Source of the DNA: DAMCAP01 sp032059445 | GTDB taxonomy: Bacteria; Bacillota; Clostridia; Oscillospirales; Ruminococcaceae | Direction: 5' to 3' | Length of the DNA: 64,000 nucleotides | NCBI GenBank assembly: GCA_032059445.1 | Contig: DAMCAP010000009.1 | Coordinates: 1 to 64,000 of the forward strand | Part shown: positions 34,001 to 42,432 of the stretch, piece by piece | Position numbering within the stretch: the stretch's first letter is position 1 | Layout of the letters: each line of letters opens with the position of its first letter | Made by a program: the position numbers and the translations under genes | Notes under the pieces: generated by a model | Told to the model about the DNA's origin: nothing | Databases searched by the model: none | The model's input: only the letters and a program-made list of their open reading frames with translations

Positions 34001-34571
34001 GAAGGATCATGGGCAGCGCAGGATGTTTACCCAGACTCCTAAGTTTGTTTTAAACGAGGAATTAAGCCCTGCTGAGCGGGGTAGTGCAGTGCATCTGTAT
34101 ATGCAGTTTTGTAGGCTTGATCAGGCTGCTGCCGACCCTGCGGCAGAGCTTACCCGTATGGGAGAAATGGGGATATTGACCCCCAGACAGGTAAGAGCGG
34201 TGGATCTAGAGAAGATCGAGCGGTTTTTTGAGAGCAATTTGTGGCAAACTATCCGCTCGGCTCATAAATTGCTTCGAGAGTATAAGTTTATCTCGCCGGC
34301 CCGCAATCAGGATATAGGAGAGTATACCTTGGCAGAGGATGGTGAGCCAACCATGTTGCAGGGTATCGCCGATATGATCGTGATCCGCGACAACAAGGCT
34401 ACTTTGATCGACTTTAAAACCGACCGCATTTCTTCTCCAAGCCGACTGGCTGAAGCCTATCGTCGCCAGCTTGTGATCTATCGGGATATGATTAAAAGTG
34501 ATCTTGGCCTTGAGGTAGAAGGGGCTTATCTTTATTCCTTTCATATGGATCGAGAAGTTCAGGTGTTTTAG
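31065..34571 (+). CDS. addA: ATP-dependent helicase/nuclease subunit A
   Basis: A 1,168-residue UvrD-family helicase with a C-terminal nuclease. Walker A is AAAGSGKTAVL near residue 28; motif II is MVDECQDINMVQ; motif III region GDVKQSIYGFRQA; motif V/VI elements MSIHKSKGLEFPVV and LLYVALTRAKEKM. The C-terminal RecB nuclease has the metal-binding LIDFKTDR. With AddB it processes broken DNA ends and recognises Chi. The length is normal. It follows addB with an 11-base overlap. Confidence 0.97.
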   Translation: MSNKIRWTIPQQDAISARGGTLLISAAAGSGKTAVLSQRAVERMLDREQPIDADRLLVATFSKAAAKEMRHRIITKLNEAIEQYPSDPAPRRQRQLVERAQISTIHSFCLELIRQNFQLAGVSPNFRVGETVEIEELLEDTLAELLEERYSSRSPIYLQLVELLSSGKNDSNLSRTVLETYEFLRSLPFYRQWAEQRLALYRPQPIGESIWGQEVIAYIWEAVQYGLALVEQGLQVISSDEALEASYKPAFMGDRVFLELLSISLKKGDWDGAALRAKSFSHVSLGRKKVSDEASKEHAKEIRDRIKELVAKIRDSLMVCTQEEFQEDIADLLPKVTELFDLVLEFDQRVTLRKRELAILDYSDLEQLSLELLVGCRQGTEQYYPTTIAKELAAQFDEIMVDECQDINMVQEMIFKAISNGSNLFYVGDVKQSIYGFRQAMPQLFIDKLDSYSPYNGTSYPAKIILRDNFRSRREVTEPINLIFTMIMSRRIGGIDYTPEDYVNSAAEFPSSKDCGWELHLLDKKDLEGDMVSHEQEAAYVATLVSNMLHQRMKVNSPQGLRPIEPGDICILLRSPKSVIEYYRKAFAGVGVQSAIDVGGEFLTTLEIRAMLNLLKAIDNPLLDVELAGAMLSPIFGFTAEELAAIRLLRRRGAFYNSIRYDTSAKTVQFAAALTRFRQLASSKSVTQLIATIYQDTLFDLRVRAMQGGEQRYANLMLFAEYIEGFEKRGVRGLSGVIKTFENMRVRGKDLEPAVVSGSANAVTIMSIHKSKGLEFPVVILANAAGRFNKTDLISNTMLDSDMGFACVRRDPLLKKQFPTLPLVAARIKNTTQLLSEEMRLLYVALTRAKEKMIVTASINKPTEFVPRLWCDIDQGRLPAYTVRDQSSYIEWIMSCILHMPGVAQSLMQGWDYTDPHMKVIFAKRMPPVQKGEEALETQREPQKIDEALLAQITAQCSFAYPYPKATTAPTKLSVSELAKDHGQRRMFTQTPKFVLNEELSPAERGSAVHLYMQFCRLDQAAADPAAELTRMGEMGILTPRQVRAVDLEKIERFFESNLWQTIRSAHKLLREYKFISPARNQDIGEYTLAEDGEPTMLQGIADMIVIRDNKATLIDFKTDRISSPSRLAEAYRRQLVIYRDMIKSDLGLEVEGAYLYSFHMDREVQVF

Positions 34572-34614
34572 TTTGCAAAAAACATGGGAGTTACCCTTTA
34601 GAAAGGAATACATA

Positions 34615-35256
34615 ATGATAAAGCTCGCATGCTTTGATTTGGATGATACACTTACGCGGGGGATTCATTCGGTCATGCTCCTTTGTATACTAAATGATCA
34701 GCTGGAGCAGCTCTTGGAGATTGAAAAGCTTGAGCACGATGGGAGCTTGCATTGGGTGGAAGCAGACTATCATAAAGCAGCCCTGATAAAAGGATTGCCT
34801 GTAGTCGGCCTTGTTGAGGGCTTTATAAACAACATGAAATCGCTGCAAAATATTGCACCCACAATTGCTGCACTTAAAAAATGTGGTATGAGCTGCATTG
34901 TCATTACGGCAGGGCCTAAACAGGTTACAGAGATAGCCAAGAATCTATGGGGCTTTGATGCAGCTTATGGTAGCGATTATGAGGTTGTGGATGGAGTGTT
35001 TACAGGTAGGATCATCGAGCATCTAGGCGACAAAGGTAAGCTTGACTGCCTACTTACACATTGCAAAAATAACGGCTTGTCACCAAAAGACTGCATTGCA
35101 ATTGGAGATGGCTCTAGCGACATACCGTTGTTTGAGGGTTGTGGGTATTCTCTTGCGCTCAATGCTGCCCCAGTAGCGAAACAAAAGGCAGTTTGCTTTG
35201 TTGATACTAATGATTTGGCGGATATTTTGCCTTATATTATTAAGGATCAGGTTTAA
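34615..35256 (+). CDS. HAD-superfamily phosphatase, phosphoserine-phosphatase-like
   Basis: A 213-residue cytoplasmic phosphatase of the HAD-IB group. Motif I is DLDDTLT at residues 8-14 with two catalytic aspartates, motif II is IVITAG, and motif III/IV is a lysine region followed by IGDGSSDIPLF. Between motifs I and II is a helical cap (C1 type). It resembles SerB-type enzymes, but the substrate cannot be told. The ATG at 34615 follows GAAAGGA; the frame is open further upstream without a better site. It begins 43 bases after addA. Confidence 0.8.
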   Translation: MIKLACFDLDDTLTRGIHSVMLLCILNDQLEQLLEIEKLEHDGSLHWVEADYHKAALIKGLPVVGLVEGFINNMKSLQNIAPTIAALKKCGMSCIVITAGPKQVTEIAKNLWGFDAAYGSDYEVVDGVFTGRIIEHLGDKGKLDCLLTHCKNNGLSPKDCIAIGDGSSDIPLFEGCGYSLALNAAPVAKQKAVCFVDTNDLADILPYIIKDQV

Positions 35257-35335
35257 TAATATGAAACTTGCTTTTGTAAGGGTAATGGGTTACAATAGTA
35301 TAAGGCTGGATCCGCTTGCCTTTATAAATAAGTTG

Positions 35336-35364
35336 TTGACAAAGTAAGCGGATGCTGGTATAAT
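35336..35364 (+). promoter_or_regulatory. Consensus sigma-A promoter of the infC-rpmI-rplT operon
   Basis: A perfect TTGACA (35336-35341), a 17-bp spacer, and a perfect TATAAT (35359-35364) with an extended TGG. This is the strongest promoter in the window, as expected for ribosomal genes. Confidence 0.93.
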
Positions 35365-35370
35365 ACATTA

Positions 35371-35507
35371 GAAAACTAAGTAGAACTGTATTCGTTCTCA
35401 CCTGTGCACACAAGTGACACACGGTCAATAAGCGATATTTACCGAGCAATCGGTGTATTTTGTTGTATTATTGAGCGTGGGCGAATAGGTCTACGCTCAT
35501 TTTTTTG
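35371..35507 (+). ncRNA. L20-type ribosomal protein leader with transcription attenuator
   Basis: The untranslated leader before infC has the arrangement of the Firmicute L20 leader. A CCTGTGCACACAAGTGACAC stretch (35401-35420) precedes CGGTCAATAAGCG; next comes a hairpin ACCGA, GCAA, TCGGT (35441-35454); then a terminator stem TGAGCGT/ACGCTCA (35472-35499) with seven T after it. In B. subtilis, L20 binding to this leader promotes the terminator and limits the operon. The assignment here rests on position and structure. Confidence 0.75.
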
Positions 35508-35533
35508 AATAATTGGCTTTGGAGGTGCTGAAC

Positions 35534-36052
35534 ATTAGCAACAAAGAACTACAGATCAACGAGGAGATTCGTGATAAGGAAGTAAGAGTTATCGGCGCAG
35601 AGGGTGAGCAGCTTGGCATAATGACTGCCAGAGATGCTCAGCGTATCGCAACAGAAAACAATCTAGATCTTGTCAAGATCGCTCCTCAAGCTACACCCCC
35701 CGTTTGTCGTGTAATGGATTACGGCAAGTACAGGTTTGAGCAAGCCAAGCGAGAGAAGGAAGCAAAGAAAAATCAAAACATTATCGACATTAAGGAGATC
35801 AGACTCTCTCTTAACATCGATATCGGCGATTTTAACACCAAGCTTAATCACGCAATTAAGTTTCTTAAGGGTGGCGATAAGCTCAAGGTTTCGATCCGCT
35901 TCCGTGGAAGAGAGATGGCACATCCCGAGATTGGTGAAGCCGTCATGAAGCGTTTTGCTGATGCATTGGCCGAGTATGGTACCGTAGAAAAGTTACCCAA
36001 GCTTGAAGGTCGCAGTATGATGATGTTTGTTGCAGCAAAGCCAAGCAAGTAA
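35534..36052 (+). CDS. infC: Translation initiation factor IF-3, with an AUU start codon
   Basis: A 172-residue factor that binds the 30S subunit and checks start codons. The start is taken as ATT at 35534, eight bases after GGAGG, giving the family-typical beginning SNKELQINEEIRDKEVRVIG. In-frame TTG, GTG and CTG codons further upstream precede or overlap the box. An AUU start is the known autoregulatory device of infC, because IF-3 itself discriminates against it. The N-domain (1-75), the lysine-rich linker and the C-domain ending EGRSMMMFVAAKPSK are all present. First gene of the L20-leader operon. Confidence 0.93.
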   Translation: MSNKELQINEEIRDKEVRVIGAEGEQLGIMTARDAQRIATENNLDLVKIAPQATPPVCRVMDYGKYRFEQAKREKEAKKNQNIIDIKEIRLSLNIDIGDFNTKLNHAIKFLKGGDKLKVSIRFRGREMAHPEIGEAVMKRFADALAEYGTVEKLPKLEGRSMMMFVAAKPSK

Positions 36053-36071
36053 TATTAGGGAGGAAATCAAA

Positions 36072-36269
36072 ATGCCTAAATTAAAGACACATTCTGGAGC
36101 AAAAAAGCGTTTTAGCCTGACCAAAAAGGGTAAGGTAAAGCGTGCTAAGGCTTACAAGCGCCATATTCTTACCAAGAAGACCACTAAGCGTACAAGAAAG
36201 CTGAGAATGCCTGCATACGCTGACAAGACCAACGTTAAGGCAGTTAAGCTGCTGATCCCTTACAAATAA
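36072..36269 (+). CDS. rpmI: 50S ribosomal protein L35
   Basis: A 65-residue basic protein of the large subunit. The start MPKLKTHSGAKKRF is the family signature; the middle is rich in lysine and arginine (KRAKAYKRHILTKKTTKRTR). The ATG at 36072 follows a GGGAGGAAA box. It lies 19 bases after infC and about 30 before rplT, in the standard order. Confidence 0.98.
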   Translation: MPKLKTHSGAKKRFSLTKKGKVKRAKAYKRHILTKKTTKRTRKLRMPAYADKTNVKAVKLLIPYK

Positions 36270-36299
36270 ATTTCAAATATCCGACGGAGGTAAATAGAT

Positions 36300-36653
36300 A
36301 TGGCACGTGTAAAAGGTGCACTTTCCACAAGAAAGCGTAGAAAAAAGGTATTAAAGCTAGCGAAGGGTTATTTTGGCGGTAAGAGCAGGCTCTTTAAGAC
36401 AGCGAAGCAAGCTGTAATGAAGTCCGGCCAGTACGCTTATATAGGCAGAAAGCAGAAGAAGAGAAACTTCCGCACCATGTGGATTTCCCGTATCTCTGCT
36501 GCTACCCGTGCACAGGGCATGAACTATTCTACATTTATGAATGGTCTGAAGAAGGCAAACATCACCCTCAACCGCAAGATGCTTTCCGAGATTGCTATTG
36601 CTGATCCAGCGGCTTTTGCAGCCATTGTAGAGAAGGCTAAGGCAGCTCTTTAA
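36300..36653 (+). CDS. rplT: 50S ribosomal protein L20
   Basis: A 117-residue assembly protein of the 50S subunit with a long basic N-terminal extension (ARVKGALSTRKRRKKVLKLA) and a globular C-domain (SRISAATRAQGMNYSTFMNG). It is also the probable repressor of its own operon through the leader at 35371-35507. A GGAGG box precedes the ATG. The operon ends in a terminator eight bases after the stop. Confidence 0.98.
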   Translation: MARVKGALSTRKRRKKVLKLAKGYFGGKSRLFKTAKQAVMKSGQYAYIGRKQKKRNFRTMWISRISAATRAQGMNYSTFMNGLKKANITLNRKMLSEIAIADPAAFAAIVEKAKAAL

Positions 36654-36660
36654 TATTGAT

Positions 36661-36698
36661 AAAAAACGTCCGGCTGGGTCACAGATCGGACGTTTTTT
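36661..36698 (+). terminator. Intrinsic terminator after rplT
   Basis: A perfect 12-bp stem (AAAAAACGTCCG with CGGACGTTTTTT) around a 14-base loop; six T are built into its end. The following 36699-36890 shows no gene. Confidence 0.92.
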
Positions 36699-36891
36699 AA
36701 ACATTTTATTTTGAACCTTTCCGCATAATTCAAAACCGCATTGGCTTTTGCCGCTAAATTGGATAAAAAAGCTGATCATACATAAAGTATCTATAAGCTT
36801 TTTATTTTTGGCGCGGTTGCCAATTGGTGACTTATAGGACAGGCTCTTATTTTTCTGCAAATCTATAGCTGGCTACAGGCAGGGAGGATCT

Positions 36892-37671
36892 ATGGACATC
36901 ACATCAAAAGAAAACCCAAAAATTAAAGAGCTGGCGGCGCTGGTTTCTTCACGAGATAAACGCAGCGAAAGCGGCCGCTTTGTAATTGAGGGGCAGAGAC
37001 TCTGCCTTGATGCTGCCAAAAGCGGTGTGGAGATCGATGGCTTATACCTAACCGAAGAGGCTCTCGACAAATTGGGTCAAGAATACAATACTATTGCCAA
37101 ATGCTGCCTGAATGTTTATACTATTAGTGCGGACATCGCCAAAAAAATATCCGACACCAAAACACCTCAGGGGATTTTTGCCCTATGCAGCATCCCAAGC
37201 TCCAAAAAGCTAGAGGACATCGACAGCGCCAAGGGGATCATGCTCCTATCATCTTTGCAAGATCCCGGTAATCTAGGTACGATTTTGCGTAGCTGTGAGG
37301 CGCTGGGATTGGGTGGCGTGATAGTATCAGAAGACTGCCCAGACTTATACTCCCCAAAGGTGCTGCGCGCATCTATGGGTGGCGTATTTCGCCTGCCTGT
37401 TGTATCTGTACCGGATATCAAGGAAGCGATCACCAATCTTATAGCCCAAGGGGTCAGTGTGTATGCATCTGCCCTTGACGATGACAGTCGCCCTGTAGGA
37501 GAGTTATCTCTTAAAGGCTGCGGTGTGGTGATCGGCAATGAGGGCAGTGGCTTGGATCAAGCTGTAATCGATTGCTGTAGTGGCAAATTGATTATACCGA
37601 TCACTTCTGAGAGTGAGTCTTTAAATGCTGCGGTTGCGGCGGCGATTTTTGCTTGGGAGATTGTCCGTTAA
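36892..37671 (+). CDS. TrmH/SpoU-family RNA 2'-O-methyltransferase
   Basis: A 259-residue SPOUT methylase with an N-terminal substrate-binding domain (about 1-95, beginning TSKENPKIKELAAL and FVIEGQRL). The C-terminal trefoil-knot domain has motif 1 QDPGNLGTILRS, motif 2 VVIGNEGSGLD and motif 3 ESLNAAVAAAIFAWE. It is closest in layout to RlmB-like or YsgA-like rRNA methylases; the target nucleotide is not determinable. A GGGAGG box precedes the ATG. It is followed 24 bases later by dprA. Confidence 0.9.
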   Translation: MDITSKENPKIKELAALVSSRDKRSESGRFVIEGQRLCLDAAKSGVEIDGLYLTEEALDKLGQEYNTIAKCCLNVYTISADIAKKISDTKTPQGIFALCSIPSSKKLEDIDSAKGIMLLSSLQDPGNLGTILRSCEALGLGGVIVSEDCPDLYSPKVLRASMGGVFRLPVVSVPDIKEAITNLIAQGVSVYASALDDDSRPVGELSLKGCGVVIGNEGSGLDQAVIDCCSGKLIIPITSESESLNAAVAAAIFAWEIVR

Positions 37672-37695
37672 TCTACAAGAAACAGAGGCTCTGCT

Positions 37696-38859
37696 ATGTG
37701 GGATAAAATCTATCATATGGCTTTTACAAAGGTCTTTGGGATTGGCACCAACCGTTGCCACGAGGCATACCAATATTATCGTAGTCCCAAGGAGTTCTTT
37801 ACCCAAAGCCGAGAGGGTTTGATGGGGGATAGCTTCTTGCGGGATGAAGAGCGCAGAGCGGTAGTAGCTGTCAACCTCAAGGAGCAGCAGCTGATCTATG
37901 AGCAGACTTTGGCAGAGGGGTATTTTGTGCTGACTCCACAGGACCCTTGGTTCCCCCCACGGCTCAAAGAAATAACCCCCATGCCCATTGTGCTCTATGC
38001 GGCAGGTAAAGTGGAGCTGCTGGCGCATGATGTAATGATCGGTATGGTCGGCACCCGCACCCCCAACCGCTATGGTATCGAGGTAGCGAAGCTTCTCAGC
38101 GAGGAGCTTGGTAAGCTTGGCCTTATTGTAGTGAGTGGTCTTGCAATAGGGATCGACAGCGCCTGTCATACCGGAGCGCTGCAAAGCGCGGCCCCTACTG
38201 TGGCAGTGGTTGCCGCAGGTATTGATGACCCTTATCCCCGCCAAAACGCTCAGCTGCGCAGGCTGATCAAGCATAACGGTGTAATTGTTAGCGAGTATCC
38301 TCTGGGGCAGACGCCCCACCGTCATCATTTTTTACAACGAAACAGGATTATCTCCGGATTATCACGGGGTACAATTGTGGTACAGGCTGCTGCTAAAAGC
38401 GGCTCACTGATCACAGCCGGCCATGCTATGGAGCAAGGGCGGGATGTATTTGCCGTACCGGGGAGTATTTTCGACAAAGAGAGCGAAGGCTGTCATTTAT
38501 TATTAAATGACGGCGCATATGTTGCTTACGACGCTCAGTTTATCTACGATACGGTGACACGATATACAGGGGAGCTTCCCCAGTATAATTTTGCATATAA
38601 TAATCAGCAAGAACAGCTGCCGATACCTTCGGGCGGCTTAGCAGAGACCAGGCAGCATAGCAGCACCGCTGCGCAGCTTGCACTGGATAACCAACTGCAT
38701 CAGCAGATACACAGCCTCCTGTTGCAAAATCCTCTGCATATCAATGATCTGTGCACAGCTCTTGAAATACCCATTCATCGGCTGATGGCCGAGCTGACTT
38801 TTATGGAGGCAGTGGGGCTGATTTCCTGCACAGCCGGCAGAAGGTACAGCGCTTTATAA
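37696..38859 (+). CDS. dprA: DNA-processing protein DprA
   Basis: A 387-residue protein that loads RecA on incoming single-stranded DNA during transformation. A SAM-like N-terminus is followed by the Rossmann-type core: GMVGTRTPNRYG, VVSGLAIGIDSACHTGAL, RNRIISGLSRGTIVV and GSLITAGHA. A DprA-type winged helix closes the protein at about 325-387. It lies in the usual dprA-topA order, 140 bases before topA. An ATG at 37696 is used; no strong ribosome box is seen. Confidence 0.95.
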   Translation: MWDKIYHMAFTKVFGIGTNRCHEAYQYYRSPKEFFTQSREGLMGDSFLRDEERRAVVAVNLKEQQLIYEQTLAEGYFVLTPQDPWFPPRLKEITPMPIVLYAAGKVELLAHDVMIGMVGTRTPNRYGIEVAKLLSEELGKLGLIVVSGLAIGIDSACHTGALQSAAPTVAVVAAGIDDPYPRQNAQLRRLIKHNGVIVSEYPLGQTPHRHHFLQRNRIISGLSRGTIVVQAAAKSGSLITAGHAMEQGRDVFAVPGSIFDKESEGCHLLLNDGAYVAYDAQFIYDTVTRYTGELPQYNFAYNNQQEQLPIPSGGLAETRQHSSTAAQLALDNQLHQQIHSLLLQNPLHINDLCTALEIPIHRLMAELTFMEAVGLISCTAGRRYSAL

Positions 38860-38999
38860 TAAATGTTACATGTTCGATTTTTTGAAGGGCGATAGCCCTT
38901 ATGCCTATGTAGAGGCCGCTCTTATTATATTATGTATCACACCTGCAATAAGAGTGTAATAGAAACAGCAGCCCGGCAGGTGGCGGAATGGAGATTGCG

Positions 39000-41084
39000 A
39001 TGTCGAGCTTAGTAATCGTTGAGTCCCCGGCGAAGGCAAAAACTATACAGAAATATCTTGGTGCCGGTTTTGATGTGGTGGCTTCTATGGGCCATATCAG
39101 AGATCTACCTAAGAGTAAGCTGGGGGTGGATATTGATAACAACTTCCTGCCTAAGTATGAAAACATCAAGGGCAAAGAAACTTTAATTGAAACACTTAAG
39201 AAATCCGCTAAAAAGCGGGATCAAATATATCTTGCTACTGACCCTGACCGCGAAGGAGAAGCGATTTCGTGGCATCTCGCGCAGCTGTTGGGTGTGGATT
39301 TAGAGGGTGCCAATCGTGTGACCTTTAATGAAATTACCAAGTCGGGTATACAGCACGGTATGGATAACCCCCGGCAGATCGACATTGATCTGGTTAATGC
39401 TCAGCAGGCAAGGCGCGTGCTGGACCGTATTGTAGGCTACAAGCTCAGTCCCTTTTTGTGGCGCAAGGTCCGCAGAGGGCTTTCGGCAGGCCGTGTGCAA
39501 TCTGTGGTAGTCAAGATCATTGTTGATCGTGAGCGGCAGATTAGAGTCTTTGTACCTAAAGAATATTGGAGCATCGATGCCAAAATGCTAGCACCTACCA
39601 GCAAGAAAGCCTTTGATAGCAAGGTGATTACCAAAAATGGTAAGAAAATCACCATCGATAATGAGGAGCAAGCAAAGGAAATCCTTGCTGCAATTGAGGG
39701 CAAGGAATATATTGTTTCGTCGATCAAAAAGACCGTTAAGCGCCGCTCACCTGCTCCGCCTTTTACTACATCCACCATGCAGCAGGAGGCTGTGCGTAAG
39801 CTTGGCTTCCAGACGAAGCGGACTATGAAGGTAGCGCAGGAGCTGTATGAGGGTATCGAGCTGGCAGGCATGGGTGCGGTGGGCTTGATCACCTATATGC
39901 GTACCGACTCCCTGCGTATATCGGCAGATGCTTTACAGCAGGCACAGGAGTATATAGAGAGCGCGTTTTCTAAAGAATATCTCCCACCTTCGCCTAGAGT
40001 GTTTAAATCCCGAGCCAGCTCTCAGGATGGACACGAGGCGATCCGCCCCACTATGCCTCACGTTACCCCTGCACAGGCTAAGGCAAGCCTCAGCCCTGAG
40101 CAGTATAAGCTATATAAACTGATCTGGGAGCGATTTATCGCAAGCCAGATGGCAAATGCCCTTCTGGATACGGTTTCAGTTGATATCACTGTAGGGGATT
40201 ATGGCTTTAAATCCACTGGTTTTACGGTGAAGTTTGATGGCTTTACCGCTGTATATGAAGAGAGCAAGGACGATAACGACGAAAACGGCGTAACTCTTCC
40301 AAAGTTGGAGGAGGGCATGATTCTAAAGCTTGCTTCCATCGCACCAAACCAGCACTTTACTCAGCCTCCGCCACGGTTTACTGAGGCAAGCCTGATTAAA
40401 ACCCTAGAAGAAAACGGAATTGGGCGCCCCAGCACCTACGCTCCAACCATCTCCACCGTACTGCTCAGAGGCTATGTAGAGCGCGATGCAAAGACTCTAA
40501 AGCCTACCGCACTGGGTGAGGTGACCACCGAGCTGATGGAAAAGCAGTTTGCTGACATCGTAGATGTAGATTTTACCGCCAATATGGAAAAAAGCCTTGA
40601 TGATATTGAAGTAGGCCATCAGGACTGGACCGAAACGTTAAAAGAATTTTATAACAACTTCGACCAAACCTTAAAGCAGGCGGAAAAAGCTATGGAGGGC
40701 ACCCGTGTAAAGGTACCCGACGAGCCTACCGACATCGTATGTGAGCTCTGTGGGCGCAACATGGTGATCAAGCTAGGCAGGTTTGGCAAGTTTCTGGCTT
40801 GTCCAGGCTTCCCCGAGTGCAAAAACACCAAGAAAATCCAACAGGATACTGGTGGTACCTGCCCTATCTGTGGCGGTAAGGTACTGGCAAAGAAATCAAA
40901 GGCAGGCAAGGGCTACTTTGGCTGCGAAAAGAACCCCGAATGCAGCTTCATGACTTGGGATAAGCCTCTGCCAGAGAAATGCCCCAAATGCGGCTCCGGT
41001 CTCTTTAAAAAAGCTGGCAAGGGTGGTAAGATCCACTGCCTAAAGGAAGGCTGCGGCTACGAAAGATCGGGAGCAAAAGAATGA
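39000..41084 (+). CDS. topA: DNA topoisomerase I
   Basis: A 694-residue type IA topoisomerase that relaxes negative supercoils. The Toprim domain starts IVESPAKAKTIQKYLG and contains DPDREGEAISWH; the catalytic tyrosine lies in TYMRTDSLRIS. The C-terminus has three zinc-ribbon modules (CELCGR...CPGFPEC, CPICGG...CEKNPEC, CPKCGS...CLKEGC). The start at 39000 follows a GGAG six bases upstream; an ATG at 38988 is an alternative. It overlaps trmFO by four bases (ATGA). Confidence 0.97.
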   Translation: MSSLVIVESPAKAKTIQKYLGAGFDVVASMGHIRDLPKSKLGVDIDNNFLPKYENIKGKETLIETLKKSAKKRDQIYLATDPDREGEAISWHLAQLLGVDLEGANRVTFNEITKSGIQHGMDNPRQIDIDLVNAQQARRVLDRIVGYKLSPFLWRKVRRGLSAGRVQSVVVKIIVDRERQIRVFVPKEYWSIDAKMLAPTSKKAFDSKVITKNGKKITIDNEEQAKEILAAIEGKEYIVSSIKKTVKRRSPAPPFTTSTMQQEAVRKLGFQTKRTMKVAQELYEGIELAGMGAVGLITYMRTDSLRISADALQQAQEYIESAFSKEYLPPSPRVFKSRASSQDGHEAIRPTMPHVTPAQAKASLSPEQYKLYKLIWERFIASQMANALLDTVSVDITVGDYGFKSTGFTVKFDGFTAVYEESKDDNDENGVTLPKLEEGMILKLASIAPNQHFTQPPPRFTEASLIKTLEENGIGRPSTYAPTISTVLLRGYVERDAKTLKPTALGEVTTELMEKQFADIVDVDFTANMEKSLDDIEVGHQDWTETLKEFYNNFDQTLKQAEKAMEGTRVKVPDEPTDIVCELCGRNMVIKLGRFGKFLACPGFPECKNTKKIQQDTGGTCPICGGKVLAKKSKAGKGYFGCEKNPECSFMTWDKPLPEKCPKCGSGLFKKAGKGGKIHCLKEGCGYERSGAKE

Positions 41085-42373
41085 TGGTAACGGTAATCGG
41101 CGCAGGTCTGGCAGGCTGTGAGGCCGCTTGGGCACTGGCAAGCAGAGGCGTAGCAGTCAGGCTTCATGAGATGAAGCCACAGAAATATACTCCCGCACAT
41201 TCTTATCAGGGCTTTGCGGAGCTGGTTTGCTCGAATTCCCTTAAGGCTGCAAGGCTAGGCTCGGCGGCAGGGATGCTTAAAGAAGAAATGCGAGTCATGG
41301 GCTCTTTGATTATGGAGTGTGCCGACAGCACCAGTGTACCCGCAGGTGGGGCACTGGCAGTAGATCGGGTATTATTCTCTGACCTTGTGACCCAGAAGAT
41401 AAAATCGCACCCCTTGATCACTGTGGTTGAGGGAGAAGTTACCCACATCCCAGAGGGAAATGTGATTGTAGCAAGCGGCCCATTGACCTCTGACGCCCTA
41501 GCAGAGCAGTTACAGGAGCTCTGCGGGCAAGCTTTGAGCTTTTTTGATGCGGCGGCCCCAATTATTTCTCTAGCTTCCATCGATATGGATAAAGTCTTTT
41601 ATGCGGCAAGGTACGATCGGGGAGAGGATGACTACATCAACTGCCCTATGGATAAAGAAACCTACGATCGCTTTGTAGAGGCTCTTGTGACTGCTGAGCG
41701 TGCAGAGCTAAAGTCCTTTGAAAATCTAAAGGTATATGAAGGCTGCATGCCTGTAGAGGTGATGGCCACAAGAGGGCACGACGCCCTTCGTTACGGCCCC
41801 ATGAAGCCTGTAGGGCTTCGCGATCCGAAGACTGGCCGACGCCCTTGGGCGGTGGTGCAGCTTCGTAAAGAAAATGCTGAGGGCACCCTATATAACCTAG
41901 TGGGCTTCCAGACCAATTTAAAGTTTGGTGAGCAAAAGCGGGTATTTTCAATGATACCGGGGCTTGAGAATGTAGAGATCATGCGCTACGGGGTGATGCA
42001 TCGCAACACCTTTATCGACTCACCAAGGCTCTTAAATGGGGATTTCTCCTTCCGTGCTAGACCCGAATTGTTTTTTGCTGGGCAGATAACAGGGGTAGAG
42101 GGATATATTGAGTCAGCGGCCTCTGGGATTTTGGCGGGTATCAATATGTATCGTAAGCTTACGGACAAGCCTACTTTACAGCTGCCCGACGTAAGCATGA
42201 TCGGAGCACTCAGCCACTATATCAGCGACCCAAGCGTGCAAAACTTCCAGCCTATGGGCAGCAATATGGGGATCTTACCCCCATTAGAGCAGACTATTCG
42301 CGACAAGAGTGAGCGGTATCTGGCAATAGCAACCCGTGGGATGGATGAATTTCGAAAGATTGATTTCAAATAA
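41081..42373 (+). CDS. trmFO: Methylenetetrahydrofolate-tRNA-(uracil-54-C5) methyltransferase TrmFO
   Basis: A 430-residue folate- and FAD-dependent enzyme that makes ribothymidine at position 54 of tRNAs. The FAD-binding motif GAGLAGCEAAWALA is at the N-terminus; CSNSLKA and EGCMPVEVMA (a conserved cysteine) are typical. The C-terminal part carries GQITGVEGYIESAASG. It starts inside the topA stop codon region, so the two are coupled. The topA-trmFO pair is conserved in Firmicutes. Confidence 0.97.
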   Translation: MMVTVIGAGLAGCEAAWALASRGVAVRLHEMKPQKYTPAHSYQGFAELVCSNSLKAARLGSAAGMLKEEMRVMGSLIMECADSTSVPAGGALAVDRVLFSDLVTQKIKSHPLITVVEGEVTHIPEGNVIVASGPLTSDALAEQLQELCGQALSFFDAAAPIISLASIDMDKVFYAARYDRGEDDYINCPMDKETYDRFVEALVTAERAELKSFENLKVYEGCMPVEVMATRGHDALRYGPMKPVGLRDPKTGRRPWAVVQLRKENAEGTLYNLVGFQTNLKFGEQKRVFSMIPGLENVEIMRYGVMHRNTFIDSPRLLNGDFSFRARPELFFAGQITGVEGYIESAASGILAGINMYRKLTDKPTLQLPDVSMIGALSHYISDPSVQNFQPMGSNMGILPPLEQTIRDKSERYLAIATRGMDEFRKIDFK

Positions 42374-42432
42374 AAATGCACCGCCTTTGGGCGATGCCAA
42401 ACTAGACGCAGCGATGTAGAACAGGAGGAACT

